A DNA stretch of 64,000 nt from RGIG5612 sp963599255 (GTDB taxonomy: Bacteria; Bacillota; Clostridia; Lachnospirales; Lachnospiraceae): NCBI GenBank assembly GCA_963599255.1, contig CAVBWS010000003.1:1-64000 (forward strand), written 5' to 3'. A model generated the notes under the pieces. That model was given only the letters and a program-made list of their open reading frames with translations. It was not told the DNA's origin and searched no databases. The first letter of the stretch is position 1. Every line of letters begins with the position of its first letter. Below are positions 55,010 through 63,794 of this stretch, in pieces. The translations under genes were made by a program, and so were the position numbers.

Positions 55010-57430
55010 TCAGCTTCTGAGCTGTGCCCCTATTTCCCCAAGCTTGCTGATGATCTTCTCCATTATAGGTGCTACATCACCGTCTTCCAGAGTACGATCC
55101 TTAGCGCGAAATCTGATGGTATAAGCCAATGATTTGTTGCCTTCTCCCACCTGCTCGCCTTCGTAAATATCGAACAATTCAAAGTGTTCAACCAGCTTAC
55201 CGCCGTATTTTTCAATTATTTCCTCAATATGTCCTGCCGGAATATCCTTCTTCATCACAAGGCTTATATCTCTGCTTGTTGCAGGGAACTTCGGAATTCC
55301 TTCGTATTTCTTATCAAAATCAGCCAGACCGTATATTGCCTTTACATCAACCTGTGCGACATATGTTTTAGCTGCCAGTGAATAATTCTTAACAACAGTC
55401 GGATGAACCTCTCCCAGAAATCCTATTTCCTGTGAGTTATACGTAAGAACTGCCTGACGTCCCGGATGCAGGAAATTGAGATTTCCCTTATTCTCGTATT
55501 TTCTCGGACCCTTCATGCCCATTGCATCAAGGAGTTCCTCAACTGCCCCCTTCAGATCAAAGAAATCTCCATCGCCATAGAAACCAAGGCACAGAGTCAT
55601 TCTCTCATCCGGAAGCTTCGTAAGCGGAAGCTCCTCAGGAATATAGATATTAGACAATTCAAATAAAGCAGCTTCCTTATTTCTCCTGTTATAGTTAGTA
55701 GAAAGTGAAGTAAACATACCATTAAGCAGGGTCGTACGCATAATGCTGTAATCCTCTCCCAACGGATTGCTGATCACTATTACCTTTCTTAATTTGTCAT
55801 TTGTATCAATAAGACACTTATCAAATACCTTAGGACTTTCAAATGAATATGTCATAGCCTCTGAGTATCCGTAAGCCTGCATAAATGTTCTTATCTTATC
55901 GTCAACCACAAATTCGTATGACAGCTTACCGCTGGCCTCCTTAGACGCCGGAAGTGACGCAGGAATCTTGTCATATCCATAGAATCTTGCAACTTCTTCG
56001 GCAATATCAGCACCTCTTAACAGATCCTGTCTGAAGGTAGGAATCGTAAGCATCTGATCCTTTTCGTTATATCTGATCCCAAGTGTCGGGAAATATGACA
56101 GCTGCTGCTGTGCCGAAATATCAGTTCCCAGGTATGCATTTATTCTGTCAGGCTCAAACTTGATCTTCTTTTCTTCAACAGGTTCCGGATAAATATCAAT
56201 CATACCGTCAACCACGTCACCTGCATCTAACTCTTCAATCAGCTGGCATGCACGGATGATCGCAGGAACCGTATTGTTAGGATCAAGACCCTTCTCATAT
56301 TTTCCCGATGCATCGGTACGAAGCCCCAATCTCTTAGAAGACAAACGATTATTGGTGCCATCGAAGCATGCGCTTTCAAATACCAATGTCTTAACATCAT
56401 CTGTGATCTTGGACTCTTCGCCTCCCATGATGCCTGCAATGCCGATCTGTCTCTCGCCATCGCAGATCATAAGAATATCCTTATCAAGATCTCGCTCCTG
56501 ACCATCAAGGGTCATGAATTTGTCGCCGTCCTGAGCACGTTTTACCACGATCTTATGGTCCCTGATGGTATCATAATCAAATGCATGCATCGGCTGGCCA
56601 TACTCTTCCATGACGTAGTTTGTGATATCAACTACATTATTGATCGGTCTGATGCCGTTGCTGGCAAGACGCTGTCTTAACCATCTAGGTGACGGTGCCA
56701 GTCTTATATTCTTAACAACCTTGGCTGTATATCTGCGGCATAAGTCCTTATCCTGAATCTCAACATCCAGATAATCCTTAATATTGTCGTCGGATCTGCC
56801 CTTGATAACAGGCTCTTCATTTACGAATTCTTTTCTGAAGGTTGCAGCTGCCTCTCTGGCAATACCCATTACGCTGTAGCAATCGACTCTGTTTGATGTG
56901 ATCTCAAACTCGTAGTTAGCATCATGAAGGCCCAGATATTCTGCAGCATTTGCTCCCACAGGTGCATCCTCCGGCAGAATATACAATCCATCCTCCGGTG
57001 CATCAGGGTACATCTCCCTGGTCGAACCCAGTTCTTCGATCGAGCACATCATGCCGTCAGACTCTATGCCTCTCAGCTTGCCCTTTTTAATCTTAATACC
57101 GCCTTCTGTAAGGCTTCCGTCATGTCCCCCTGCTACTCTGCCTCCGTCTAATACGACCGGTACCTTAGCGCCTTCGAATACATTGGAAGCACCCGTTACA
57201 ATCTGAATTGTCTCGGTTCCGACATTAACCTGGCAGATAACCAGTTTATTTGCATCAGGATGCTTCTCTACCTTGAGAACCTGACCTATAACTATCTTAT
57301 CAAGATCCCTGTCTAAGACCTTGAATTCTTCAACCTTCGTGCCGGAGAGAGTCATTGCATCTCTGAATTCCTGATATGAACATTCCAGATCCGGTACAAA
57401 TGATTTAATCCATGATAATGATGCGTTCAT
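55010..57430 (-). CDS. pheT: Phenylalanyl-tRNA synthetase beta chain
   Basis: 806 residues, full length for PheT, forming an alpha2-beta2 enzyme with PheS. The N-terminal tRNA-binding (EMAP-like) domain, VIGQVLKVEKHPDANKLVIC, is followed by the B3/B4 editing domain and the B5 and C-terminal anticodon-binding domains (SRDISLVMKKDIP and YTIRFRAKDRTLEDGDV). It starts 15 bp after pheS in a two-gene operon. Confidence 0.98.
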   Translation of the reverse strand: MNASLSWIKSFVPDLECSYQEFRDAMTLSGTKVEEFKVLDRDLDKIVIGQVLKVEKHPDANKLVICQVNVGTETIQIVTGASNVFEGAKVPVVLDGGRVAGGHDGSLTEGGIKIKKGKLRGIESDGMMCSIEELGSTREMYPDAPEDGLYILPEDAPVGANAAEYLGLHDANYEFEITSNRVDCYSVMGIAREAAATFRKEFVNEEPVIKGRSDDNIKDYLDVEIQDKDLCRRYTAKVVKNIRLAPSPRWLRQRLASNGIRPINNVVDITNYVMEEYGQPMHAFDYDTIRDHKIVVKRAQDGDKFMTLDGQERDLDKDILMICDGERQIGIAGIMGGEESKITDDVKTLVFESACFDGTNNRLSSKRLGLRTDASGKYEKGLDPNNTVPAIIRACQLIEELDAGDVVDGMIDIYPEPVEEKKIKFEPDRINAYLGTDISAQQQLSYFPTLGIRYNEKDQMLTIPTFRQDLLRGADIAEEVARFYGYDKIPASLPASKEASGKLSYEFVVDDKIRTFMQAYGYSEAMTYSFESPKVFDKCLIDTNDKLRKVIVISNPLGEDYSIMRTTLLNGMFTSLSTNYNRRNKEAALFELSNIYIPEELPLTKLPDERMTLCLGFYGDGDFFDLKGAVEELLDAMGMKGPRKYENKGNLNFLHPGRQAVLTYNSQEIGFLGEVHPTVVKNYSLAAKTYVAQVDVKAIYGLADFDKKYEGIPKFPATSRDISLVMKKDIPAGHIEEIIEKYGGKLVEHFELFDIYEGEQVGEGNKSLAYTIRFRAKDRTLEDGDVAPIMEKIISKLGEIGAQLRS

Positions 57431-57444
57431 TTTTCTCTCCTTTC

Positions 57445-58464
57445 CTAAAACTGTTTCAGGAACCTCATGTCATTCTCGTATAATAATCTCATATCATCTA
57501 TCTCGCATTTAAGAAGAGTAAGTCTCTCAAGACCTAATCCAAAGGCAAATCCTGAATATTCATTAGGATCAATTCCAACCATTTCAAGTACGTGAGGGTG
57601 TACCATTCCGCAGCCGAGGATCTCAATCCAGCCCTCGCCCTTACAGAATCTGCAGCCTTTTCCTCCGCATTTGAAGCAGCTTACATCCACCTCTGCAGAC
57701 GGCTCTGTAAACGGAAAATGATGTGGTCGTAATTTGGTTTTAGTATCTGGTCCGAAAAATCTCTTGGCAAACTCTTCCAATGTACCCTTAAGATCGGCAA
57801 ATGTAATGCCTTTATCAATAACGAGTCCTTCTATCTGATGGAAAGACGGTGAGTGCGTTGCATCAACTTCATCTGCACGGAATACTCTGCCCGGAGCTAT
57901 CATTCTGATCGGAAGAACGCCCCTCTCCATCTCGTGTATCTGAACCGAGGAGGTCTGAGTTCTCAGCAAAATATCTTTGTTGATATAGAATGTATCCTGC
58001 TCATCCTTGGCCGGATGATTGGCCGGAATATTAAGTGCCTCGAAGTTATAATAATCATATTCAACTTCAGGTCCTGAAACCACCTCATATCCCATTCCCA
58101 CAAATATATCCTCAACTTCCTTTAGAATCATGTTATTAGGATGAATATGACCTAATTTCTTTTTCTTTCCCGGAAGTGTAACATCGATAACCTCTGACTT
58201 TAATTTGGCCTCAAGTCTCTTGTTTTCAAATTCCTGTCTCATCTGGTCGATTCGACCCTCGATCTCACTTCTGGTTTCATTAACCATCTGACCGATCTTA
58301 GGTCTTTCTTCAGCAGAAACATCCTTCATGCTCTTAAGTATTTCTGTAAGCTGACCCTTCTTGCCCAGATATGCAACCTTAAGGTCATTTAATGCCTCAA
58401 CAGAAGACGAATTCGCAATATTTTCTAATGCTTCCTGCTTAATTTTCGCAAGTTTTTCCTTCAT
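57445..58464 (-). CDS. pheS: Phenylalanyl-tRNA synthetase alpha chain
   Basis: 339 residues, catalytic class II subunit. N-terminal coiled coil, then HIHPNNMILKEVEDIFVGMG, THSPSFHQIEGLVIDK, and the motif 3 region FAFGLGLERLTLL. CFKCGGKGCRFCKGEGW near 258-274 has four Cys. It has its own consensus promoter (58536-58564). No T-box element is seen in the short leader. Confidence 0.98.
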   Translation of the reverse strand: MKEKLAKIKQEALENIANSSSVEALNDLKVAYLGKKGQLTEILKSMKDVSAEERPKIGQMVNETRSEIEGRIDQMRQEFENKRLEAKLKSEVIDVTLPGKKKKLGHIHPNNMILKEVEDIFVGMGYEVVSGPEVEYDYYNFEALNIPANHPAKDEQDTFYINKDILLRTQTSSVQIHEMERGVLPIRMIAPGRVFRADEVDATHSPSFHQIEGLVIDKGITFADLKGTLEEFAKRFFGPDTKTKLRPHHFPFTEPSAEVDVSCFKCGGKGCRFCKGEGWIEILGCGMVHPHVLEMVGIDPNEYSGFAFGLGLERLTLLKCEIDDMRLLYENDMRFLKQF

Positions 58465-58535
58465 GTCTTTATCCCCTTCATACTAAAACCATTGCATGCA
58501 AACACCAGCATACCGCCGGTAAGCACACAAGTTAA

Positions 58536-58564
58536 ATTCTAATACAGTTAAAATATCGTGTCAA
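58536..58564 (-). promoter_or_regulatory. Promoter of pheST
   Basis: On the minus strand, TTGACA (58564-58559) and TAGAAT (58541-58536) with a 17-bp spacer; predicted leader about 65 nt. Confidence 0.8.
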
Positions 58565-58605
58565 TAACGAGGAAAATGCGTTTTACCCGTTTTACCGATT
58601 TCACG

Positions 58606-58814
58606 AAAAAGAAAAGGATGCGAATCTCTCGCATCCCTGTAATTTCTTTAAACCCCAAAACCAAATGGCTGAATTTTGATCCCTAGCAGTATGCTAGGTG
58701 GGTTTGCCGCACATTAACTTCTGAAGTCCACGTTAAAGAGGCATGTCATAGGCTAATAAATATTGGAATCCCTTTAAATCGGTGTAGGTTCAAAATATCA
58801 GCCCAGTTTTGGGC
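58606..58814 (-). ncRNA. ssrS: Probable 6S RNA
   Basis: A non-coding transcript of about 209 nt with its own promoter, ending at a terminator (GGATGCGA/TCGCATCC, 58616-58636, then TTTTCTTTTT). The ends pair in a long closing stem: 58790-58813 with 58653-58679 (CCCAAAAC...ATTTTGA against TCAAAAT...GTTTTGGGG). The middle is an unpaired bubble with a small hairpin CCTAGCA/TGCTAGG (58682-58698) and an inner stem around CCTATGACATGCC. This shape matches 6S RNA, the RNA polymerase inhibitor. I could not run a covariance search, so other terminated RNAs remain possible. Confidence 0.65.
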
Positions 58815-58820
58815 AACTCA

Positions 58821-58849
58821 ATATTAGCATTATTGCATCAGAATATCAA
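58821..58849 (-). promoter_or_regulatory. Promoter of the 6S-like RNA
   Basis: On the minus strand, TTGATA (58849-58844) and TAATAT (58826-58821), spacer 17, with a predicted start at 58814. Confidence 0.75.
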
Positions 58850-58906
58850 CAGCAATATTCTGACCCGGCAGCATTTGCACAAGCAAATACTCTATATCCA
58901 TGCAGT

Positions 58907-60520
58907 TTACAGCTGCGGTCCTGCTGAAACTAAGGCTTTGCCGGCTTCATTTGATGTATATTTAACAAAATTCTTCTGGAATCTTGCTGCAAGATCCCTA
59001 GCCTTAGTTTCCCACTCCGAAGCATCTTTGTAAGTATCACGAGGATCTAGTATTCCTGAGTCTACTCCCGGAAGTTCAGTCGGAACCTCTAAATTAAAGA
59101 TCGGAATGGTCTTAGTCGGTGCCTTCTTGATGTCTCCGTTTAAGATAGCATCAATTATGCCGCGAGTGTCCTTAATTGTAATTCTCTTGCCTGTTCCGTT
59201 CCAACCGGTATTTACAAGATAAGCCTTAGCTCCTGACTTATTCATCTTCTTAACAAGCTCTTCACCGTATTTTGTCGGATGAAGCTCTAAGAAGGCCTGA
59301 CCAAAGCATGCTGAGAATGTAGGAGTAGGCTCTGTAATGCCTCTCTCTGTTCCTGCTAATTTAGCCGTAAATCCTGACAGGAAATAATACTGTGTCTGCT
59401 CCGGTGTTAAAATTGATACCGGAGGCAGTACTCCGAACGCATCAGCTGACAGGAATATTACATTATCTGCAGCCGGACCTGCTGAAACTTTATTAACATT
59501 TGAAGCAATCTTCTCAATGTGAGAAATAGGATATGAAACGCGGGTATTCTCCGTAACTGACTTGTCATTAAAATCGATCTTGCCGTCAGCGGATACTGTT
59601 ACATTTTCAAGAAGGGCATTTCGCTTGATCGCATTATAGATATCAGGCTCCGATTCCTTATCAAGACCTATAACCTTAGCATAGCAGCCGCCTTCGAAAT
59701 TAAATACTCCGTTGTCATCCCAGCCATGTTCATCATCGCCGATAAGCAGTCTCTTAGGATCTGTTGAAAGTGTTGTCTTGCCTGTTCCTGAAAGGCCGAA
59801 GAATATAGCTGTATGCTTGCCCTCCATATCACAGTTAGCTGAGCAATGCATAGATGCAATGCCCTTAAGCGGCAGATAGTAGTTCATCATGGAGAACATA
59901 CCCTTCTTCATCTCACCACCATACCAGGTATTGATGATCACCTGCTCACGACTTGTGATATTAAATGCTACGCAAGTCTCCGAATTAAGGCCTAACTCCT
60001 TGTATTTTTCCACCTTAGCCTTAGATGCGTTATATACAACAAAGTCCGGTTCGAAGTTTTCAAGTTCCTCATCTGTAGGCACAATAAACATATTCTTAAC
60101 AAAATGAGCCTGCCATGCAACCTCCATTATGAAGCGGACTGCCATCCTTGTATCAGCATTTGCACCGCAAAATGCATCTACAACGAACAGTCTCTTATTG
60201 CACAGTTCCTTTTTGGCGATTTCCTTAACCTGTGCCCAGACCTCTTCACTCATCGGATGATTATCATTCTTATATCCTTCAGTTGTCCACCAAACAGTGT
60301 CCTTGGAATTCTCATCCATTACAATGTATTTATCCTGTGGTGAACGGCCTGTATAAATACCTGTCATTACATTAACAGTATCAAGTTCTGTAACCTGTCC
60401 AACCTCATAGCCCTCCAGGCCCGGTTTTGTTTCTTCTTCGTATAACAATTCGTATGACGGATTATATACTATCTCCGTTGTTCCTGTGATGTTGTACTTG
60501 GTTAGATCAACTTTTGCCAT
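58907..60520 (-). CDS. pckA: Phosphoenolpyruvate carboxykinase (ATP)
   Basis: 537-residue ATP-type PEPCK, interconverting oxaloacetate and PEP. P-loop GLSGTGKTTLSTDPKR, YTGRSPQDKYIV near the N-terminus and TGWNGTGKRI are visible. In anaerobes it often runs in the CO2-fixing direction toward succinate or propionate. A large inverted repeat (60553-60607) lies in its leader. Confidence 0.98.
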   Translation of the reverse strand: MAKVDLTKYNITGTTEIVYNPSYELLYEEETKPGLEGYEVGQVTELDTVNVMTGIYTGRSPQDKYIVMDENSKDTVWWTTEGYKNDNHPMSEEVWAQVKEIAKKELCNKRLFVVDAFCGANADTRMAVRFIMEVAWQAHFVKNMFIVPTDEELENFEPDFVVYNASKAKVEKYKELGLNSETCVAFNITSREQVIINTWYGGEMKKGMFSMMNYYLPLKGIASMHCSANCDMEGKHTAIFFGLSGTGKTTLSTDPKRLLIGDDEHGWDDNGVFNFEGGCYAKVIGLDKESEPDIYNAIKRNALLENVTVSADGKIDFNDKSVTENTRVSYPISHIEKIASNVNKVSAGPAADNVIFLSADAFGVLPPVSILTPEQTQYYFLSGFTAKLAGTERGITEPTPTFSACFGQAFLELHPTKYGEELVKKMNKSGAKAYLVNTGWNGTGKRITIKDTRGIIDAILNGDIKKAPTKTIPIFNLEVPTELPGVDSGILDPRDTYKDASEWETKARDLAARFQKNFVKYTSNEAGKALVSAGPQL

Positions 60521-60552
60521 TTAATTCCTTCCTCCATTTCATTTTCCGCAAC

Positions 60553-60607
60553 TGTTCAGAGATATGCAAATGCTCTCTGCTGTGCATTTGCGAAGCGACT
60601 CTGAACA
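60553..60607. repeat. Nested inverted repeat upstream of pckA
   Basis: TGTTCAGAG (60553-60561) pairs with CTCTGAACA (60599-60607); inside, GCAAATGC (60566-60573) pairs with GCATTTGC (60584-60591). No T-run follows, so it may be a leader structure or operator rather than a terminator. Confidence 0.7.
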
Positions 60608-60643
60608 ACTTAACACCTCAGCCGAGTATTATTGCATATTGTC

Positions 60644-61312
60644 TTATTTCTTGACAACAATATCTCCTTCGTTCTTATAAATACTGTTTTCCGGGACACA
60701 TCCCCTTACAGAAGAAAGCGGATAGATATTGCTGCATCTGCCAACTACTGTTCCCGGATTAATTATGCTTCCACAGCCTACTTCAACATGATCCCCTATC
60801 ATTCCGCCTATTTTCTTTCGGCCGGTTTCGTATTCCTCGCCATTATTATGAATGACAACATTTTTCTTATCACTCTTAACATTAGAAGTAATCGAGCCGG
60901 CTCCCATGTGAGCCTTATATCCCAGGATAGAGTCTCCTACGTAATTGTAGTGAGGCACCTGAACATTATCAAACAATATTACATTCTTAAGTTCTGTAGA
61001 ATTGCCCACAACACAGTCATCTCCCACCAGGACCGAACCCCTTATAAAAGCTCCCGGCCTCACCTCAGTCCTATGTCCTATAACACAAGGACCTTTGAAA
61101 TAATTAGACAGCTTATTGTAAATAACCACATCCTTGGCTATCCATACATTCTCCGCGATCTGATCATACTCTTCCTGCGGAAGGCTCCTGCCGTAAGCCT
61201 CCACAAAATCCGCTATTCCGGCCAATGCCTGCCACGGATATTCATATTGCCGCAAATAATCGGCTGCTTTTGTATGTTCCAGATCAAATAAATCTGTTGT
61301 CTTTATGTTCAT
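60644..61312 (-). CDS. Left-handed beta-helix (hexapeptide) acyl/nucleotidyl-type protein
   Basis: 222 residues. The middle and C-terminus contain hexapeptide repeats (VIGHRTEVRPGAFIRGSVLV, VGDDCVVGNST, GAGSITSN, GDHVEVGCGSIINPGTVVG), the LbH fold of GlmU C-terminal and other acyltransferases. It has no N-terminal pyrophosphorylase domain although the family is often named UDP-GlcNAc pyrophosphorylase-related. Its position next to glmM fits amino sugar acetylation, which is inference. Confidence 0.8.
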   Translation of the reverse strand: MNIKTTDLFDLEHTKAADYLRQYEYPWQALAGIADFVEAYGRSLPQEEYDQIAENVWIAKDVVIYNKLSNYFKGPCVIGHRTEVRPGAFIRGSVLVGDDCVVGNSTELKNVILFDNVQVPHYNYVGDSILGYKAHMGAGSITSNVKSDKKNVVIHNNGEEYETGRKKIGGMIGDHVEVGCGSIINPGTVVGRCSNIYPLSSVRGCVPENSIYKNEGDIVVKK

Positions 61313-61353
61313 AGAATTTAGTCTCCATACCTTCCTGTCTATACTCTAAGTCA

Positions 61354-61445
61354 TTACGTGCCGTGAACCTCGGCGTGCAGCCACTGCTCGAAAACGCCTT
61401 CGCTGATTGTTTTCTCGTAGTGGACTGCGCCGTCCCGGCACGTAA
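61354..61445. repeat. Family A palindromic repeat, copy 3 (full, best example)
   Basis: 92 bp. Arms TTACGTGCCG (61354-61363) and CGGCACGTAA (61436-61445); inner arms GGCGTGCAG.CCACT...CGAAAAC and GTTTTCTCG.AGTGG.CTGCGCC; loop near GCCTTCGCTGATT. Intergenic between glmM and the hexapeptide gene. Confidence 0.92.
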
Positions 61446-61484
61446 TATCTGACCATACGTAACGCACCAGAACCTCGCAGTCCA

Positions 61485-62852
61485 CTATCTTCTGATCTGA
61501 ATTAAATGTCCTGCCTGAGCCATGGCTCCAATGATGTAATCAACATTTTCTTCAGCTTCCTTATCAGTTTCTGCCTCAGCCATAACTCTTAAAACCGGCT
61601 CTGTTCCGCTGGCGCGAAGAAGAACTCTTCCTCTGTCGCCTAACTGTTCTGTACAGTGTGCAACCGCTGTCTGAACCTTCGGATCATTTAACGTGCCATC
61701 TTTATCATCTACTTCAACATTTTTAAGTACCTGAGGCATCATCTTGCAGCTCTTAGCCAGTATGCTTAACGGAAGCTGGGTTTTGATCATAACATTCATC
61801 AGCATGATCGCCGTAAGTATTCCGTCACCTGTATGGGCATGTGATGCAAAAATGATATGACCGGACTGCTCTCCTCCCAGCACATCTCCTGTCTGCTTCA
61901 TTCTCTCATATACATATTTGTCACCTACATTTGTTTTCTCGTAGGCGATGCCTTCTCTGTCCAGAGCCTTGAGAAGTCCCAGATTAGACATAATTGTTAC
62001 AACGACCTTATTGTTAGGAAGTGTATTATGTTCTTTGAAATATTTTGCACAGATAAAGATGATCTGATCGCCGTTTATAACATCGCCATTTTCGTCTACT
62101 GCCAGACATCTGTCTGCGTCACCGTCAAATGCAAATCCTACATCCAGCATGTTTTCTTTAACATACTTCTGAAGTCCCTCTATGTGAGTTGAACCGCATC
62201 CCATGTTAATATTCGTGCCGTCCGGTGTATTATTTATTACCTGAGATTTTGCTCCCAATGCATCAAATACTGCCCTGGCTATCATCCATGCTGATCCGTT
62301 TGCGCAATCAAGCGCAACCCTGCAATTTTCAAATGACTTAACTGCCAGATTGGACAGATATCCTATATATCTGTTTCTGCCAAAATAGAAATCCTCTGTC
62401 TTACCGATGGTGTCATCTGTCGCATAAGGAATTGTATCTTCTGTACTGTCAAGATATTCTTCTATCTGCTTAATAACTTCATCCGGCATTTTCTCACCGT
62501 CTGAATTAAGAAGCTTTATTCCGTTATCATAATAAGGATTATGACTTGCAGAAACCATAATGCCGCAGTCAAATCCTGCATCTCTTGTTATAAAGCTTAC
62601 CGACGGAGTTGTTGTTACATGCAGAAGATATGCATCCGCCCCCGATGCCGTAATTCCGCCTGCCAGAGCATTTTCCAGAGTATAAGAAGAACGTCTTGTG
62701 TCCTTACCTATTACAATCTTAGCTCTGTTATTCTTAGAATGCTTCTGGCCATAATACCAACCGATAAATCTTCCTATTTTATATGCATGTTCGCTTCTTA
62801 ATACCTCTCCGGCTTTGCCTCTGAAGCCATCGGTACCAAAATATTTTCCCAT
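61485..62852 (-). CDS. glmM: Phosphoglucosamine mutase
   Basis: 455 residues, converting glucosamine-6-P to glucosamine-1-P for UDP-GlcNAc. FGTDGFRGKAGE at the N-terminus, the phosphoserine loop MVSASHNPYYDNGIK, metal loop DGDADRC, sugar loop GGEQSGH and phosphate loop RASGTEPVLRVM are present, and all fit GlmM rather than phosphomannomutase. Confidence 0.96.
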   Translation of the reverse strand: MGKYFGTDGFRGKAGEVLRSEHAYKIGRFIGWYYGQKHSKNNRAKIVIGKDTRRSSYTLENALAGGITASGADAYLLHVTTTPSVSFITRDAGFDCGIMVSASHNPYYDNGIKLLNSDGEKMPDEVIKQIEEYLDSTEDTIPYATDDTIGKTEDFYFGRNRYIGYLSNLAVKSFENCRVALDCANGSAWMIARAVFDALGAKSQVINNTPDGTNINMGCGSTHIEGLQKYVKENMLDVGFAFDGDADRCLAVDENGDVINGDQIIFICAKYFKEHNTLPNNKVVVTIMSNLGLLKALDREGIAYEKTNVGDKYVYERMKQTGDVLGGEQSGHIIFASHAHTGDGILTAIMLMNVMIKTQLPLSILAKSCKMMPQVLKNVEVDDKDGTLNDPKVQTAVAHCTEQLGDRGRVLLRASGTEPVLRVMAEAETDKEAEENVDYIIGAMAQAGHLIQIRR

Positions 62853-62965
62853 CTAAAAACCTCGTTTCTTCATTGCATTGATGTCCTTAAGCTGACGGGG
62901 GTATTATACTCTATAACAGTTTTCCAGGCAATGTGACATTTTATGTCATCACTGCAGATCATGTC

Positions 62966-62993
62966 GTGCCGGGACGGCGCAGTCCCAGCACGG
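62966..62993. repeat. Family A left-end fragment forming its own hairpin
   Basis: GTGCCGGGACGGCGCAGTCC equals the left end of family A; the following CAGCACGG closes a small hairpin (GGGAC/GTCCC within GTGC/GCAC). Lies between glmM and the YfbR-like gene. Confidence 0.75.
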
Positions 62994-63038
62994 AATACCT
63001 TGTAAATCCATTCAATGGAATTTTAACTTATGCGGCAT

Positions 63039-63632
63039 TTATTTTGATGTCTGTTCATCCAGTGTCAGATAATATCCCGGCATAAAATGCTCCATATAGA
63101 AATCTACTTCCGGCATTTGCAGATTTTTAATTATTGCCACTGTTGATTCCTTCGCCCGCTCAAAATCTTTATTGCCCATTCTCTCTTCTTCGATGCATTT
63201 TATGAGTGCAGATATCTTATCTGCTGCCTTAACATATTTCATGAGCACCTTGTCTGATTCCTGATTTTCCTTCATCAGACCTTCATAAGCTCCCCGCATC
63301 TCCTCAGGAAGGGCCTCCAGCATTTTTCGGATCGCGGCCTCTTCTACCTTTGAGTAGGCATTCTTTATTTCTGCATCATAATACTTTACCGGTGTAGGCA
63401 TATCTCCCGTTATTATCTCAGGTGCATCATGAAATGCTGCCAGCAATGCCGTTCTGCTCTCATCTAAATTTTTGTTAAAATAAATATTGCTTATGACAGC
63501 AAGAGCATGTGCTATCACAACTACATCCATGGTATGATCAGACAGCGACTCAGGAATAGTGTTTCTCATAAGTCCCCATCTGTTAACATATTTCATCCTT
63601 GCCATCATGGCGAAAAAATTACTGTTATTCAT
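63039..63632 (-). CDS. HD-domain 5'-deoxynucleotidase (YfbR-like)
   Basis: 197 residues. HD-domain metal ligands are visible in ESLSDHTMDVVVIAHAL and AAFHDAPEIITGDMPTPVKY, as in E. coli YfbR, which removes phosphate from deoxynucleoside monophosphates. Start ATG 63632 (MNNSNFFAMMARMKYVNRWG). Confidence 0.92.
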   Translation of the reverse strand: MNNSNFFAMMARMKYVNRWGLMRNTIPESLSDHTMDVVVIAHALAVISNIYFNKNLDESRTALLAAFHDAPEIITGDMPTPVKYYDAEIKNAYSKVEEAAIRKMLEALPEEMRGAYEGLMKENQESDKVLMKYVKAADKISALIKCIEEERMGNKDFERAKESTVAIIKNLQMPEVDFYMEHFMPGYYLTLDEQTSK

Positions 63633-63794
63633 CAGATCAATGTCCCATCTTACAATATAAGCCCGGCGCTAATTTAATCCTAAACCAGCCCGGGCATCTT
63701 ATATTAAAAATTTATCTTATATTAAAATCAATTACTCAACTGCCGCTGCCCTGTCTCATATGGCGTTCTCACTAAGCGGATCTCATCGTCTCCA

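Noticed and set aside
58465..58620. T-box leader for pheST
   Set aside because: No AGGGTGGNACCGCG-like motif is visible; the terminator here fits the upstream 6S-like transcript, and pheST has its own promoter after it.
63661..63695. GCCCGG/CCGGGC hairpin as terminator between the COG2426 and YfbR-like genes
   Set aside because: The stem is short with a long loop, and no T-run follows on the minus strand, so it is not listed as a feature.
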